A DNA stretch of 24,904 nt from a virus. The position numbers were made by a program, and so were the translations under genes. The stretch is from positions 1 to 24,904 of IMG/VR virus record IMGVR_UViG_3300047319_000364. One strand, written 5' to 3'. How positions within the stretch are numbered: position 1 is the first letter of the stretch; each line of letters begins with the position of its first letter. The notes below the pieces were generated by a model. That model made no database searches. It saw nothing but the letters and a program-made list of their open reading frames with translations, and was not told the DNA's origin. Shown here piece by piece: positions 13,697 through 19,316 of this stretch.

Positions 13697-13885
13697 ATGT
13701 TCGAGTACCGCAACCCTGAAGCGATTCTGCAAGTAGTTCTGCCTGACCGGACCAAGCGGAACGAGCACGGACATACGCTTGACGAGGACTTCGAGCACTT
13801 ATGTGACGTGACCGGCTGTCCCAAAGATGATGCATGGGCCAAGCTCGCGCTCGCGTGGGCATGGACGTCTCGCTACCGTGATTGA
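13697..13885 (+). CDS. Small acidic hypothetical protein (62 aa)
   Basis: ATG 13697 is preceded by AAGGAGGTGA (13683-13692), close to an ideal Shine-Dalgarno sequence, so translation should be strong. The product is acidic with a D-E-D-F-E-H-L-C-D-V-T-G-C middle and a Trp-rich helical C-terminus. No family recognised. Its stop lies within the start region of the ligase gene, implying coupling. Confidence 0.7.
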   Translation: MFEYRNPEAILQVVLPDRTKRNEHGHTLDEDFEHLCDVTGCPKDDAWAKLALAWAWTSRYRD

Positions 13886-14507
13886 CGCGTCGGATTTGAT
13901 GCTGGCGACTCTGCACCCACGACCGTTCTCCGATCCCGACTGGCTGTTCGAGCTCAAGTACGACGGGTTCAGGTGCCTGATCGTGAAAGCCGGAGAGGAC
14001 GTGAAGCTTTGGAGCCGCAACGGCAACCTGTTCAACGGATCGTTTCCCGACGTCGTGAAGGCGGTCGAGTCTGTGCCCGGCGACTTCGCATGGGACGCGG
14101 AACTGACCGTCGACGACGACACCGGCCGGTCGTCATTTGAACGGCTTCGCCAGCGCGCCGTCACGAAGACGCCGAAGAACGTCCGCGCCGCGGCGAAGTC
14201 TGATCCTGCGCGGCTGTATGTGTTCGACGCACTATCGATAGACGGCGCCGACATTCGCGGACTGCCGCTCATTGAGCGCAAACTGCATCTTCGCAAATCG
14301 TTCGACAATTCGAATACGCTGATTTACGCGAGCGGGATTGAGGATGAGGGACGGCTCGTCTTTGAGCACGTTGCAGAGTTGGGCCTTGAAGGGATGATCG
14401 CCAAGCGGATGGACTCAACGTACCAGCGGGGCCGGTCGCGGGACTGGTTGAAGATCAAGTATTCTGGTTATGGTCGCCCTGCCGCGCTAGGCTGGGGCAG
14501 AAAATGA
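13878..14507 (+). CDS. ATP-dependent DNA ligase adenylation domain (LigD-like), short form
   Basis: The 209-aa product has the ligase motifs: E-L-K-Y-D-G-F-R with the nucleotide-accepting lysine (K27), R-N-G, W-D-A-E-L (motif III), Y-V-F-D-A-L, E-G-M-I-A-K-R (motif IV) and W-L-K-I-K (motif V). The C-terminal OB-fold expected in ATP-dependent ligases (about 100 residues) is absent: the frame stops 14 residues after motif V and no downstream frame continues it. It should form ligase-AMP; whether it seals nicks alone is open. GTG 13878 overlaps the previous stop; ATG 13899 is an alternative and 13827 is unlikely. Confidence 0.85.
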   Translation: MIDASDLMLATLHPRPFSDPDWLFELKYDGFRCLIVKAGEDVKLWSRNGNLFNGSFPDVVKAVESVPGDFAWDAELTVDDDTGRSSFERLRQRAVTKTPKNVRAAAKSDPARLYVFDALSIDGADIRGLPLIERKLHLRKSFDNSNTLIYASGIEDEGRLVFEHVAELGLEGMIAKRMDSTYQRGRSRDWLKIKYSGYGRPAALGWGRK

Positions 14508-14511
14508 TGCT

Positions 14512-14529
14512 CTGCCGGATGGCAGGCTA
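14512..14529 (+). repeat. 18-bp direct repeat with hairpin, copy 1
   Basis: CTGCCGGATGGCAGGCTA occurs here and, identically, at 15022-15039. The first 14 bases form a CTGCC/GGCAG hairpin. It sits between the ligase stop and the GGAGGG site of the next gene. Confidence 0.75.
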
Positions 14530-14540
14530 ATGGAGGGAGT

Positions 14541-14837
14541 GTGAAGGCTAGCGAACCGTGGCCGCAATCGTGGCGCGATCTCGTCGAGGATGCTGTCGAA
14601 CGCGGTGCCATCGACGGGCAGTGGCTACATGCCGCACAGATGTGGATCGCGTTCGAAGATCGAAATGCGCATGCACAAAAAGCAGAGACCGATTCGCTTA
14701 CGCGAGATGCCATGCGCTATCGCTGGCTCCGCGATGGCAATTCCTATGCTCCAGAAGAAGCTATGGTCCGAGGCGGGGACGAGTTGGATTCGTTGTGTGA
14801 TGCAGGAATTGACGCGCCGCAACCTACGGGCAATTGA
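14541..14837 (+). CDS. Hypothetical phage protein with R-Y-R-W-L-R motif (98 aa)
   Basis: GTG 14541 has GGAGGG at 14532-14537. The protein is acidic and contains A-M-R-Y-R-W-L-R-D-G near residue 60 and a closing D-E-L-D-S-L-C-D-A-G-I-D segment, a pairing seen in many phage accessory proteins (often after a coiled coil) whose function is not known. The first 45 residues include W-P-Q-S-W-R-D-L-V-E-D. It begins immediately after an 18-bp repeat that recurs before the gene at 15051. Confidence 0.65.
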   Translation: MKASEPWPQSWRDLVEDAVERGAIDGQWLHAAQMWIAFEDRNAHAQKAETDSLTRDAMRYRWLRDGNSYAPEEAMVRGGDELDSLCDAGIDAPQPTGN

Positions 14838-14862
14838 TTGCGCTCATGGCGCGGGAGGAAAC

Positions 14863-15060
14863 ATGACGCACGACGAACTTCACCAGAGGCTTACCGAGCA
14901 GCTTCAAACGATGCCGCTCGGCACTTCCGCCGACATTACGGACTTCGCTATCGCCTATTGGGACGGACACAAGGTCGTGTATGCGTTCCTACGCGCCGCA
15001 GACTGCGGGCTAACTGACGCGCTGCCGGATGGCAGGCTAGGAGGAAAAGGATGGACGTAA
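14863..15060 (+). CDS. Small hypothetical protein (65 aa)
   Basis: ATG 14863 has GGGAGGAAAC at 14853-14862. The product starts with an amphipathic helix (H-D-E-L-H-Q-R-L-T-E-Q-L) and then a beta-prone segment A-I-A-Y-W-D-G-H-K-V-V-Y-A-F-L. The last 12 residues are encoded largely by the second copy of the 18-bp repeat, so the repeat may have replaced the original end of the gene. It overlaps the next gene by 10 bases. Confidence 0.6.
   Translation: MTHDELHQRLTEQLQTMPLGTSADITDFAIAYWDGHKVVYAFLRAADCGLTDALPDGRLGGKGWT
15022..15039 (+). repeat. 18-bp direct repeat with hairpin, copy 2
   Basis: Identical to 14512-14529, 510 bp downstream. Here it codes for L-P-D-G-R-L in the gene ending at 15060 and is followed at once by AGGAGGAAAAGG, the ribosome binding site of the gene at 15051. 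Confidence 0.75.
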
Positions 15061-15266
15061 GCGAGTGGTTCGACCGGATGGAAAGCGAATGGCGGAGTGC
15101 TACGCCTTGGCCGTGGCCGCGCACCATGACGGACGATGAGGTCGAAACGATGCAGCATGTCACCGGCGCGAAGTTCATCGACGGGGTGTTCGTGTATGGC
15201 GAGCCGAGAATGCGCTATGACGGTACGATCCGGTGCTTCTCTATCACGACAAAGATAGCCGCATAA
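15051..15266 (+). CDS. Small hypothetical protein (71 aa)
   Basis: ATG 15051 follows an excellent AGGAGGAAAAGG site. The protein has a Trp-rich N-terminus (W-F-D-R-M-E-S-E-W...W-P-W-P), a helix T-D-D-E-V-E-T-M and a beta-prone end. I do not recognise it. It lies in the same rightward operon as the ligase. Confidence 0.6.
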   Translation: MDVSEWFDRMESEWRSATPWPWPRTMTDDEVETMQHVTGAKFIDGVFVYGEPRMRYDGTIRCFSITTKIAA

Positions 15267-15322
15267 CCCTGGGCTGATTGATGGGCGCTCAGGCGCGGAA
15301 GGAAGGATGATGAGGGCGATCT

Positions 15323-15661
15323 ATGAAACCGCCAGAGCATGAATGTCCGCTCAGTTCGCGCTGCGAGATGGTCAACAGCCAGTTGATCGACTCGCGCGTT
15401 GAATACGTGCGCTCTCTCGAAGAATTGCAGGAGCGGCACGACTACTGGCGCGACAAAGCTATCAAGGCACAAAGAGCACTTGAACAGATCGGCAAGATGG
15501 TCAGCTATGAGGCTAACGGTCTGCCGATCCATGCTGGCGTGCCGGAGGCTGTGCGAGAGGCGCTAGACCGAGACCGAGCCATTCCAGTGGGAACCGCCAC
15601 CGCCGACCCGCACCCCATAATACAAAAGCGCGGCCCGCCAAGCCGGTACACCCGAGACTAG
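15323..15661 (+). CDS. Hypothetical coiled-coil protein, end of the rightward operon (112 aa)
   Basis: The start ATG 15323 has GAGGG at 15312-15316. The first 20 residues hold two Cys (C8, C14), followed by a coiled coil (about residues 25-60, with L-E-E-L-Q-E-R-H-D-Y-W-R-D-K-A-I-K-A-Q-R-A-L-E) and a Pro/Gly-rich end. The last 99 bases overlap, on the opposite strand, the end of the DUF1353 gene; the C-terminal 30 residues are therefore less certain, and the reading frame there may simply be open by chance. Confidence 0.55.
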   Translation: MKPPEHECPLSSRCEMVNSQLIDSRVEYVRSLEELQERHDYWRDKAIKAQRALEQIGKMVSYEANGLPIHAGVPEAVREALDRDRAIPVGTATADPHPIIQKRGPPSRYTRD

Positions 15662-15952
15662 CGCAGCTTCTCGAAGCACCGCATCAGCGGTTGCGCGATC
15701 GACCCAATGATAGGAGTAGATCGCGTCATGCACCACGCTTGCAGCATGAGCGCTATCGCCGCACAACGCGAACGCGATAGCCAGCCGAGGCACTGAGGCA
15801 AAGTCCGATTCGAAGCCAGTCGGCACGACGAACACGCGCCCCGCTACGTCCGAGTCATAGATCAGCGGCGCTGTCAGGCGCCACGTCCCTCGCCCGCTGT
15901 TCGTGGCGTCACTGATAAGCTCGACTTGCAGATCAGTCAGGAACTTGCTCAT
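15563..15952 (-). CDS. DUF1353 family phage protein
   Basis: The 129-aa protein fits DUF1353: F-V-V-P-T-G-F-E-S-D-F-A-S-V-P-R (about residues 41-56), then A-A-S-V-V-H-D-A-I-Y (about 70-79) and A-D-A-V-L-R-E-A...G-V-P-A-W-R-A-A-L-L-Y-Y-G-V-R-V-G-G. The conserved D/S, H-D and R residues hint at an enzyme, and the family is typical of phage lysis and tail regions, but no function is established. The start ATG 15952 overlaps the stop of the lipoprotein gene, so it is the last gene of the leftward lysis operon. Confidence 0.85.
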   Translation of the reverse strand: MSKFLTDLQVELISDATNSGRGTWRLTAPLIYDSDVAGRVFVVPTGFESDFASVPRLAIAFALCGDSAHAASVVHDAIYSYHWVDRATADAVLREAALVSGVPAWRAALLYYGVRVGGGGSHWNGSVSV

Positions 15953-16401
15953 TGCAGCGGCGCACCAGCGAGCGGCGTCGATGCTGCAACCGGAGCCGTG
16001 GCGGTGATAGCCGGCGCAAGGCTGATCGCGATATTGAACGCCAGCACACCGGTATCAATCGCAGCGTCGGCGGCCCTGATCTTGTCGGGCGACAGAGACG
16101 ACGAATCGACCAACGACTTCACAAGCGGCAGCGTCGCATTGACGATCGATTGAAGGTCCGGTTTGGCTACCGACGAGCCAGCCGAGCAAACCTTGTCCAC
16201 TGCGGGCTGAACGGTCTCGGTCAGCGTCTTTTCTGCGCCGCCAGTGAAGACGCCATCACCCCTCAGAATGGCAATCTCGCCGTTGGCGGCGCCGCATGCG
16301 ATGCTTACCTGTTGAGCGAACGTGAGCGTCGGAACGCCGGCGCAAGCGGAAAGAGCAAGCGCGACAATGCCTGCCGCGAGAGCGGCGAAAATCTTCTTCA
16401 T
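15949..16401 (-). CDS. Phage lipoprotein (150 aa)
   Basis: Residues 1-20 are a lipoprotein signal: M-K-K, a hydrophobic Ala/Leu/Val core, and L-S-A-C with the lipid-bearing Cys at 20. The mature part is Ala/Ser/Val-rich and largely helical, with no known catalytic motif. It lies after endolysin and holin genes, where outer-membrane spanin subunits occur, but it is longer than typical Rz1 proteins and I find no overlapping Rz partner, so spanin function is only a possibility. Superinfection exclusion is another. The start ATG 16401 was chosen to place the signal at the N-terminus. Confidence 0.75.
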   Translation of the reverse strand: MKKIFAALAAGIVALALSACAGVPTLTFAQQVSIACGAANGEIAILRGDGVFTGGAEKTLTETVQPAVDKVCSAGSSVAKPDLQSIVNATLPLVKSLVDSSSLSPDKIRAADAAIDTGVLAFNIAISLAPAITATAPVAASTPLAGAPLQ

Positions 16402-16439
16402 GGGATTGTTCCAGAGAGTGCCGCGGCGCGGCGGGATGG

Positions 16440-16652
16440 TTACTGCGCGGCTGCCTGCTTGGACGACAAACGCGCGTTCACGTAGTTGATGGCCGCGTGA
16501 GCGCCAGCTACCACCACGCCGGCAACGAGTGACGAAACGCTGGCGGGCACCGGCACATGAAATGCAAGGCCAAGCGCCCATTCAACTGCGGGCATGAGAG
16601 TAGCGGTCGAGATAGCGACGCCGCCCGTAATAACTGCGGAATTCTGTGCCAT
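16440..16652 (-). CDS. Probable holin (70 aa)
   Basis: The start ATG 16652 has AGGAG seven bases upstream; the frame is open to 16880, but that part shadows the HNH gene. The 70-aa product has two hydrophobic helices (about 7-31 and 36-60) separated by V-P-V-P and a charged, Lys/Arg-containing end (A-R-L-S-S-K-Q), the usual plan of a small two-span holin. Holins open the inner membrane so that a cytoplasmic endolysin can reach the cell wall; the endolysin gene lies 0.5 kb upstream in the same operon and lacks a signal peptide, which fits. Confidence 0.75.
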   Translation of the reverse strand: MAQNSAVITGGVAISTATLMPAVEWALGLAFHVPVPASVSSLVAGVVVAGAHAAINYVNARLSSKQAAAQ

Positions 16653-16660
16653 GAATGCTC

Positions 16661-17146
16661 CTATGCTGCGTGGTGGATGACTTCTGCGGCCGAGAACTGA
16701 TAGCCCTCCTTGCCGTACTTCTGTGCGATCCAGATCGGGAACGGCAAAGCGTGCATGCCCTCGTCTTTGCCGATGTGATGCGCCTTGCAAAGCAACATGC
16801 CGTTGACGGTCATGTCGTCGACGAACTGCGTCCAGTCGGTGAAGTTGTCCCAGTCGAACGCCTTTATTGCCTCGCCCCATACGCCGGCCTGTGCGTCGAG
16901 CTTGAAGCGGTCCCAGTCGATCATTTCGGCGAACGAGCGCTCGATCGGATGGTGATGTGCTTCGAGCGGATGGCCGCTCTGCTCGGCGGTGGCATTGCAG
17001 ATGAAGCAGCGGCCACCGTCACGCGCGATCAGTTGCTTGCGCGTGCGCTCGAATAGAGCCGTCGTCTTGCGTGGCTCGTGGCCTGGAATGTTGACGTCGA
17101 CGGTCAACGTCTCTTTCTCTTCGTGAATCTGGGTAACGTCGGTCAT
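16661..17146 (-). CDS. HNH endonuclease-like protein inside the lysis cassette
   Basis: The 161-aa protein (ATG 17146) has R-D-G-G-R-C-F-I-C (C47, C50), H-H-H-P (H64-H66) and L-L-C-K-A-H-H (C120, H123, H124), the zinc and catalytic elements of an HNH fold, with a long acidic, Trp-rich insertion between them. It separates the endolysin from the holin, and the endolysin terminator lies just before it, so it may be a later insertion. It could be a homing-type nuclease or a domesticated phage protein. The frame is open to 17230, but that would overlap the endolysin gene and cross the terminator. Confidence 0.75.
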   Translation of the reverse strand: MTDVTQIHEEKETLTVDVNIPGHEPRKTTALFERTRKQLIARDGGRCFICNATAEQSGHPLEAHHHPIERSFAEMIDWDRFKLDAQAGVWGEAIKAFDWDNFTDWTQFVDDMTVNGMLLCKAHHIGKDEGMHALPFPIWIAQKYGKEGYQFSAAEVIHHAA

Positions 17147-17156
17147 GTGCGGGCGT

Positions 17157-17180
17157 AAAAAAACCGCCCGAGGGCGGCTT
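17157..17180 (-). terminator. Rho-independent terminator after the endolysin gene
   Basis: On the minus strand a CCGCCC/GGGCGG hairpin (17164-17177) is followed by seven T (17163-17157). It lies 20 bp after the endolysin stop and 10 bp before the HNH start. Confidence 0.75.
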
Positions 17181-17198
17181 GTCGTTGGTTGGAGAGGA

Positions 17199-17849
17199 TC
17201 AGATGCCGAGCGCGTGCTTTGCGGCCTCATACCGCGCCGCGCGCTCGGCCGCGCCCTTCATGGCCGGGCCGTTGATCCGGCGCGTGATCGAATCGAGCGC
17301 GCCAGCGTCGGCAAGCGTGTTGCAGCCGTGCTCGACCCAGAACCAGCCAGCGGACAGCGCGCAAAGCGCAGGATCGGCGCGCAACTTGTCAGGCTGCGTC
17401 ACCAGATCGAGCGAGATGTCATGGCCGAATGCGGCAAAGTTGTCATGAAACGTGAGCTGGATCAGGCCGCTGCCGCGGTATCGCCATCCGTCGCCCGTCA
17501 TGCTGTCGCCGTTGCCATACTGGTTCGCGTACACGATCGACGCGATGCGCTGCTGGCGCGCGACGGGCACAAACGGCTCGTTCGGCTGCCGGCCTAGCGT
17601 GTTGGCTAGCGCGAACGGCATCTTGCGCGGCCACGTCGCCATCAAGCCCGGCACGCCGTAATTGAACGACTCCTGCGATGCCGATAGACCTGCGCTCTCG
17701 TGGCCCACTTGCGAGAGAAACGCAGCGATGCGCAACGGCGTGTTCACCGAGTAGCGATCGCATGCGGCTTGCAAGGGGGCCGCGTACTTGGCAGCATTGG
17801 CAGCGCTGGCACCACATGCGACCTGAAGCAGTGCGGGCGTGATGGTCAT
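17199..17849 (-). CDS. GH19 (chitinase-like) endolysin
   Basis: The 216-aa protein reads as a GH19-fold phage lysozyme: F-L-S-Q-V-G-H-E-S-A-G-L with the likely catalytic Glu at 51, S-F-N-Y-G near 61, a second acidic residue in the G-D-G-W-R-Y-R-G-S-G-L-I-Q-L-T segment (about 120-135), and a C-terminal A-G-W-F-W...C-N-T-L-A-D-A...I-T-R-R-I-N-G. It cuts the glycan strands of peptidoglycan at the end of infection. There is no signal peptide, so it depends on the holin. ATG 17849 overlaps the stop of the upstream membrane-protein gene. The residue after I-Q-L-T is Phe rather than the Gly usual in the family. Confidence 0.92.
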   Translation of the reverse strand: MTITPALLQVACGASAANAAKYAAPLQAACDRYSVNTPLRIAAFLSQVGHESAGLSASQESFNYGVPGLMATWPRKMPFALANTLGRQPNEPFVPVARQQRIASIVYANQYGNGDSMTGDGWRYRGSGLIQLTFHDNFAAFGHDISLDLVTQPDKLRADPALCALSAGWFWVEHGCNTLADAGALDSITRRINGPAMKGAAERAARYEAAKHALGI

Positions 17850-18112
17850 GGCTTGTCCGCTTTGAGATCCAACTTGTCTTCGATCCGCTCAAGCTTTGCG
17901 AATACCGCCTTGATCGCGTCGCTGAGCGTGTCGAACGTCTGCCGCATCGAGTTCGCTGTCACGTATTCCTTCGCGCAATACAATTCGAACTCGGCCAGCT
18001 TCGTCTCAGCCTTCTCGACGCGCGCGTGAACGGTTCGAAATAGCCACCAAACGACGACGCCGGCCGCAGTAGCGGCTGCGAGCAGCCAACTGTTCAAAAC
18101 GTTGAGATCCAT
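17846..18112 (-). CDS. Small membrane-anchored coiled-coil protein of the lysis cassette (88 aa)
   Basis: The protein has one N-terminal hydrophobic helix (about residues 8-25), then a long charged helix with heptad-like leucines (V-E-K-A-E-T-K-L-A-E-F-E-L-Y) and a C-terminal coiled coil K-L-E-R-I-E-D-K-L-D-L-K. Similar small proteins lie before endolysin genes in many Burkholderia phages; a holin, antiholin or inner-membrane spanin role is possible, but I cannot choose between them. ATG 18112 has GGAAG directly after a terminator hairpin. It is the first gene of the leftward lysis operon. Confidence 0.7.
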   Translation of the reverse strand: MDLNVLNSWLLAAATAAGVVVWWLFRTVHARVEKAETKLAEFELYCAKEYVTANSMRQTFDTLSDAIKAVFAKLERIEDKLDLKADKP

Positions 18113-18121
18113 CGGGCTTCC

Positions 18122-18147
18122 AAAGAAAAAGCCGCACTAGGCGGCTT
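18122..18147 (-). terminator. Rho-independent terminator just upstream of the lysis operon
   Basis: On the minus strand AAGCCGC-CTAGT-GCGGCTT is followed by TTTCTTT and then GGAAGCCCG and the ATG of the gene at 18112. The same terminator plus GGAAGCC layout occurs at 23408-23436. Confidence 0.7.
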
Positions 18148-18170
18148 GGGGTTGCGATACAAAAAACTGC

Positions 18171-18199
18171 TTGCGTTTGCGATACCGTATTAGTATCCT
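18171..18199 (+). promoter_or_regulatory. Promoter with palindromic operator, site D, before the cargo gene
   Basis: TTGCGT (18171-18176) and TATCCT (18194-18199) are 17 bp apart around the dyad GATAC-CGTATTA-GTATC (18181-18197). Additional half-sites lie at 18156 (GATAC) and 18202 (GTATC). It should drive the lipoprotein gene at 18241, placing the cargo under the same control as early operons. Confidence 0.72.
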
Positions 18200-18240
18200 T
18201 CGTATCGTCATAACAACGAACGCAGAACGGAGTAAACGAC

Positions 18241-19206
18241 ATGAAACACTGGACCCTTGCGGTACGACGCGGCACATCGAGCGATGCAATCCCGCGCGTC
18301 GAAAAAAATTTGATCGGCACGGATACTGTCACGGTATCCGTAGCGTGCGCGTTCATGGTGTGCGCCGTGCTGATGTTGTCAGCCTGCGGAGGTGCCGATG
18401 CGCCGGCGAAGGGCGCCGCGGTTAAGCAGGTCGCGCCTGCTCTCGCGGTGCCCGCATCATCGGCATCCGCCCCTGACCCGGCATCGTCGCCTAGCCTGGC
18501 TGATTCGGCTGCGTCGGCGCCTTCCGCCGCATCTACTCCCGCGCCTGCGTCGGCTCCTGCGGCTCAGGTGCCAGCGTCAACGCCGGTCGTCAAGATCGAA
18601 GTCTATGGCGACGACCAGATGGCGGGATTCGCCCTGAATCAGTACGGCTTCCCGTCCGTCGTATCGCCCAATGAGCCGGCCGCCCTTCAATCGCTGCTGC
18701 AACAGCGGTTCAACGATACGGGCATCACCGTAACGAACCGCGCGACCGGCGGCACATCGAGCAGCCTCTACAACGAGTTGCGCGGCATGGATGGCAACGG
18801 AGATCCGTTCGCGGACCGTATCAAGTTATCTGCAGCAAGCATCGTGATCGAGAGCCACACGATCAACGATGCGCTCGGCGGCGAAACCGTGGCTGATTAC
18901 CGGCAATACCTGGCTGATTGGGTCGTTGCAGTGAGAGCAGCCGGCAAGACGCCAGTGCTCGAAGAATCCGGTCCTGTCTGCGACTCGGACCATCCTCAGC
19001 TTGCCGCATACGGGCAAGCGATGGACGACGCGGCAGTCGCCTACGACGTGCCGATCATCAAGCAGTACTCGTACATCCAAGGAATTGCAGGTTGGCAGTC
19101 GCACATGACTGGGTGTTTGTACCCGGATGCGACGCTGCTCGCTGCGAAAGCTCAACAAGAACTGGGAGTCATTGCGCCGCTCGTGAAATCTGCGCTCGGA
19201 GAATAG
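18241..19206 (+). CDS. SGNH-hydrolase-like lipoprotein with altered nucleophile motif
   Basis: The 321-aa frame starts at ATG 18241 with an ACGGAG site. An unusual 33-residue leader (ending E-K-N-L-I-G-T-D-T-V) precedes the hydrophobic segment and L-S-A-C lipobox (C49); ATG 18355 (M39) would give a normal lipoprotein signal. A Ser/Ala/Pro linker runs to about residue 115. The SGNH-like domain follows with V-Y-G-D-D-Q-M-A-G (124-125), N-R-A-T-G-G-T, S-H-T-I-N-D-A and S-H-M-T-G-C-L-Y-P-D. The block I serine is replaced by Asp125. Relatives hydrolyse or transfer acyl groups on surface glycans; with the acyltransferase next door it may modify the host surface. Confidence 0.7.
   Translation: MKHWTLAVRRGTSSDAIPRVEKNLIGTDTVTVSVACAFMVCAVLMLSACGGADAPAKGAAVKQVAPALAVPASSASAPDPASSPSLADSAASAPSAASTPAPASAPAAQVPASTPVVKIEVYGDDQMAGFALNQYGFPSVVSPNEPAALQSLLQQRFNDTGITVTNRATGGTSSSLYNELRGMDGNGDPFADRIKLSAASIVIESHTINDALGGETVADYRQYLADWVVAVRAAGKTPVLEESGPVCDSDHPQLAAYGQAMDDAAVAYDVPIIKQYSYIQGIAGWQSHMTGCLYPDATLLAAKAQQELGVIAPLVKSALGE
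18302..18340 (+). promoter_or_regulatory. Intragenic operator/promoter-like element, site E
   Basis: AAAAAAATTT (18302-18311), a 10-nt spacer and the dyad GATAC-TGTCACG-GTATC (18322-18338) match sites B and F. TTGATC (18310-18315) and TATCCG (18335-18340) could serve as hexamers at 19 bp spacing. It ends 15 bp before the internal ATG 18355. The dyad codes for T-D-T-V-T-V-S on both strands. Confidence 0.6.
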
Positions 19207-19316
19207 AAGTGCGCGCGCCTCGACGAACTGTCCAAGACGGCCGCCCCACGTGTCTACAGTAACCGCCAGGATATACTTGTGGCCTTACAGATAATTACAA
19301 AGAATCTGAGGGACGC

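Noticed and set aside
15952-17056. Plus-strand frames of 177 and 133 aa
   Set aside because: Antisense to the lipoprotein, holin and HNH genes, with no ribosome binding site and Arg-rich shadow composition.
15949-18112. A definite Rz/Rz1 spanin pair
   Set aside because: The lipoprotein at 15949 and the membrane coiled-coil protein at 17846 could be candidates, but they are not overlapping or adjacent and their lengths do not fit the usual pair.
18006-18356. Minus-strand 116-aa frame with T-D-T-V-T-V-S and K-F-F
   Set aside because: It arises because the operator palindrome and A/T run are readable on both strands; it overlaps the 18112 gene and the terminator. Noted as part of the repeat finding rather than a gene.
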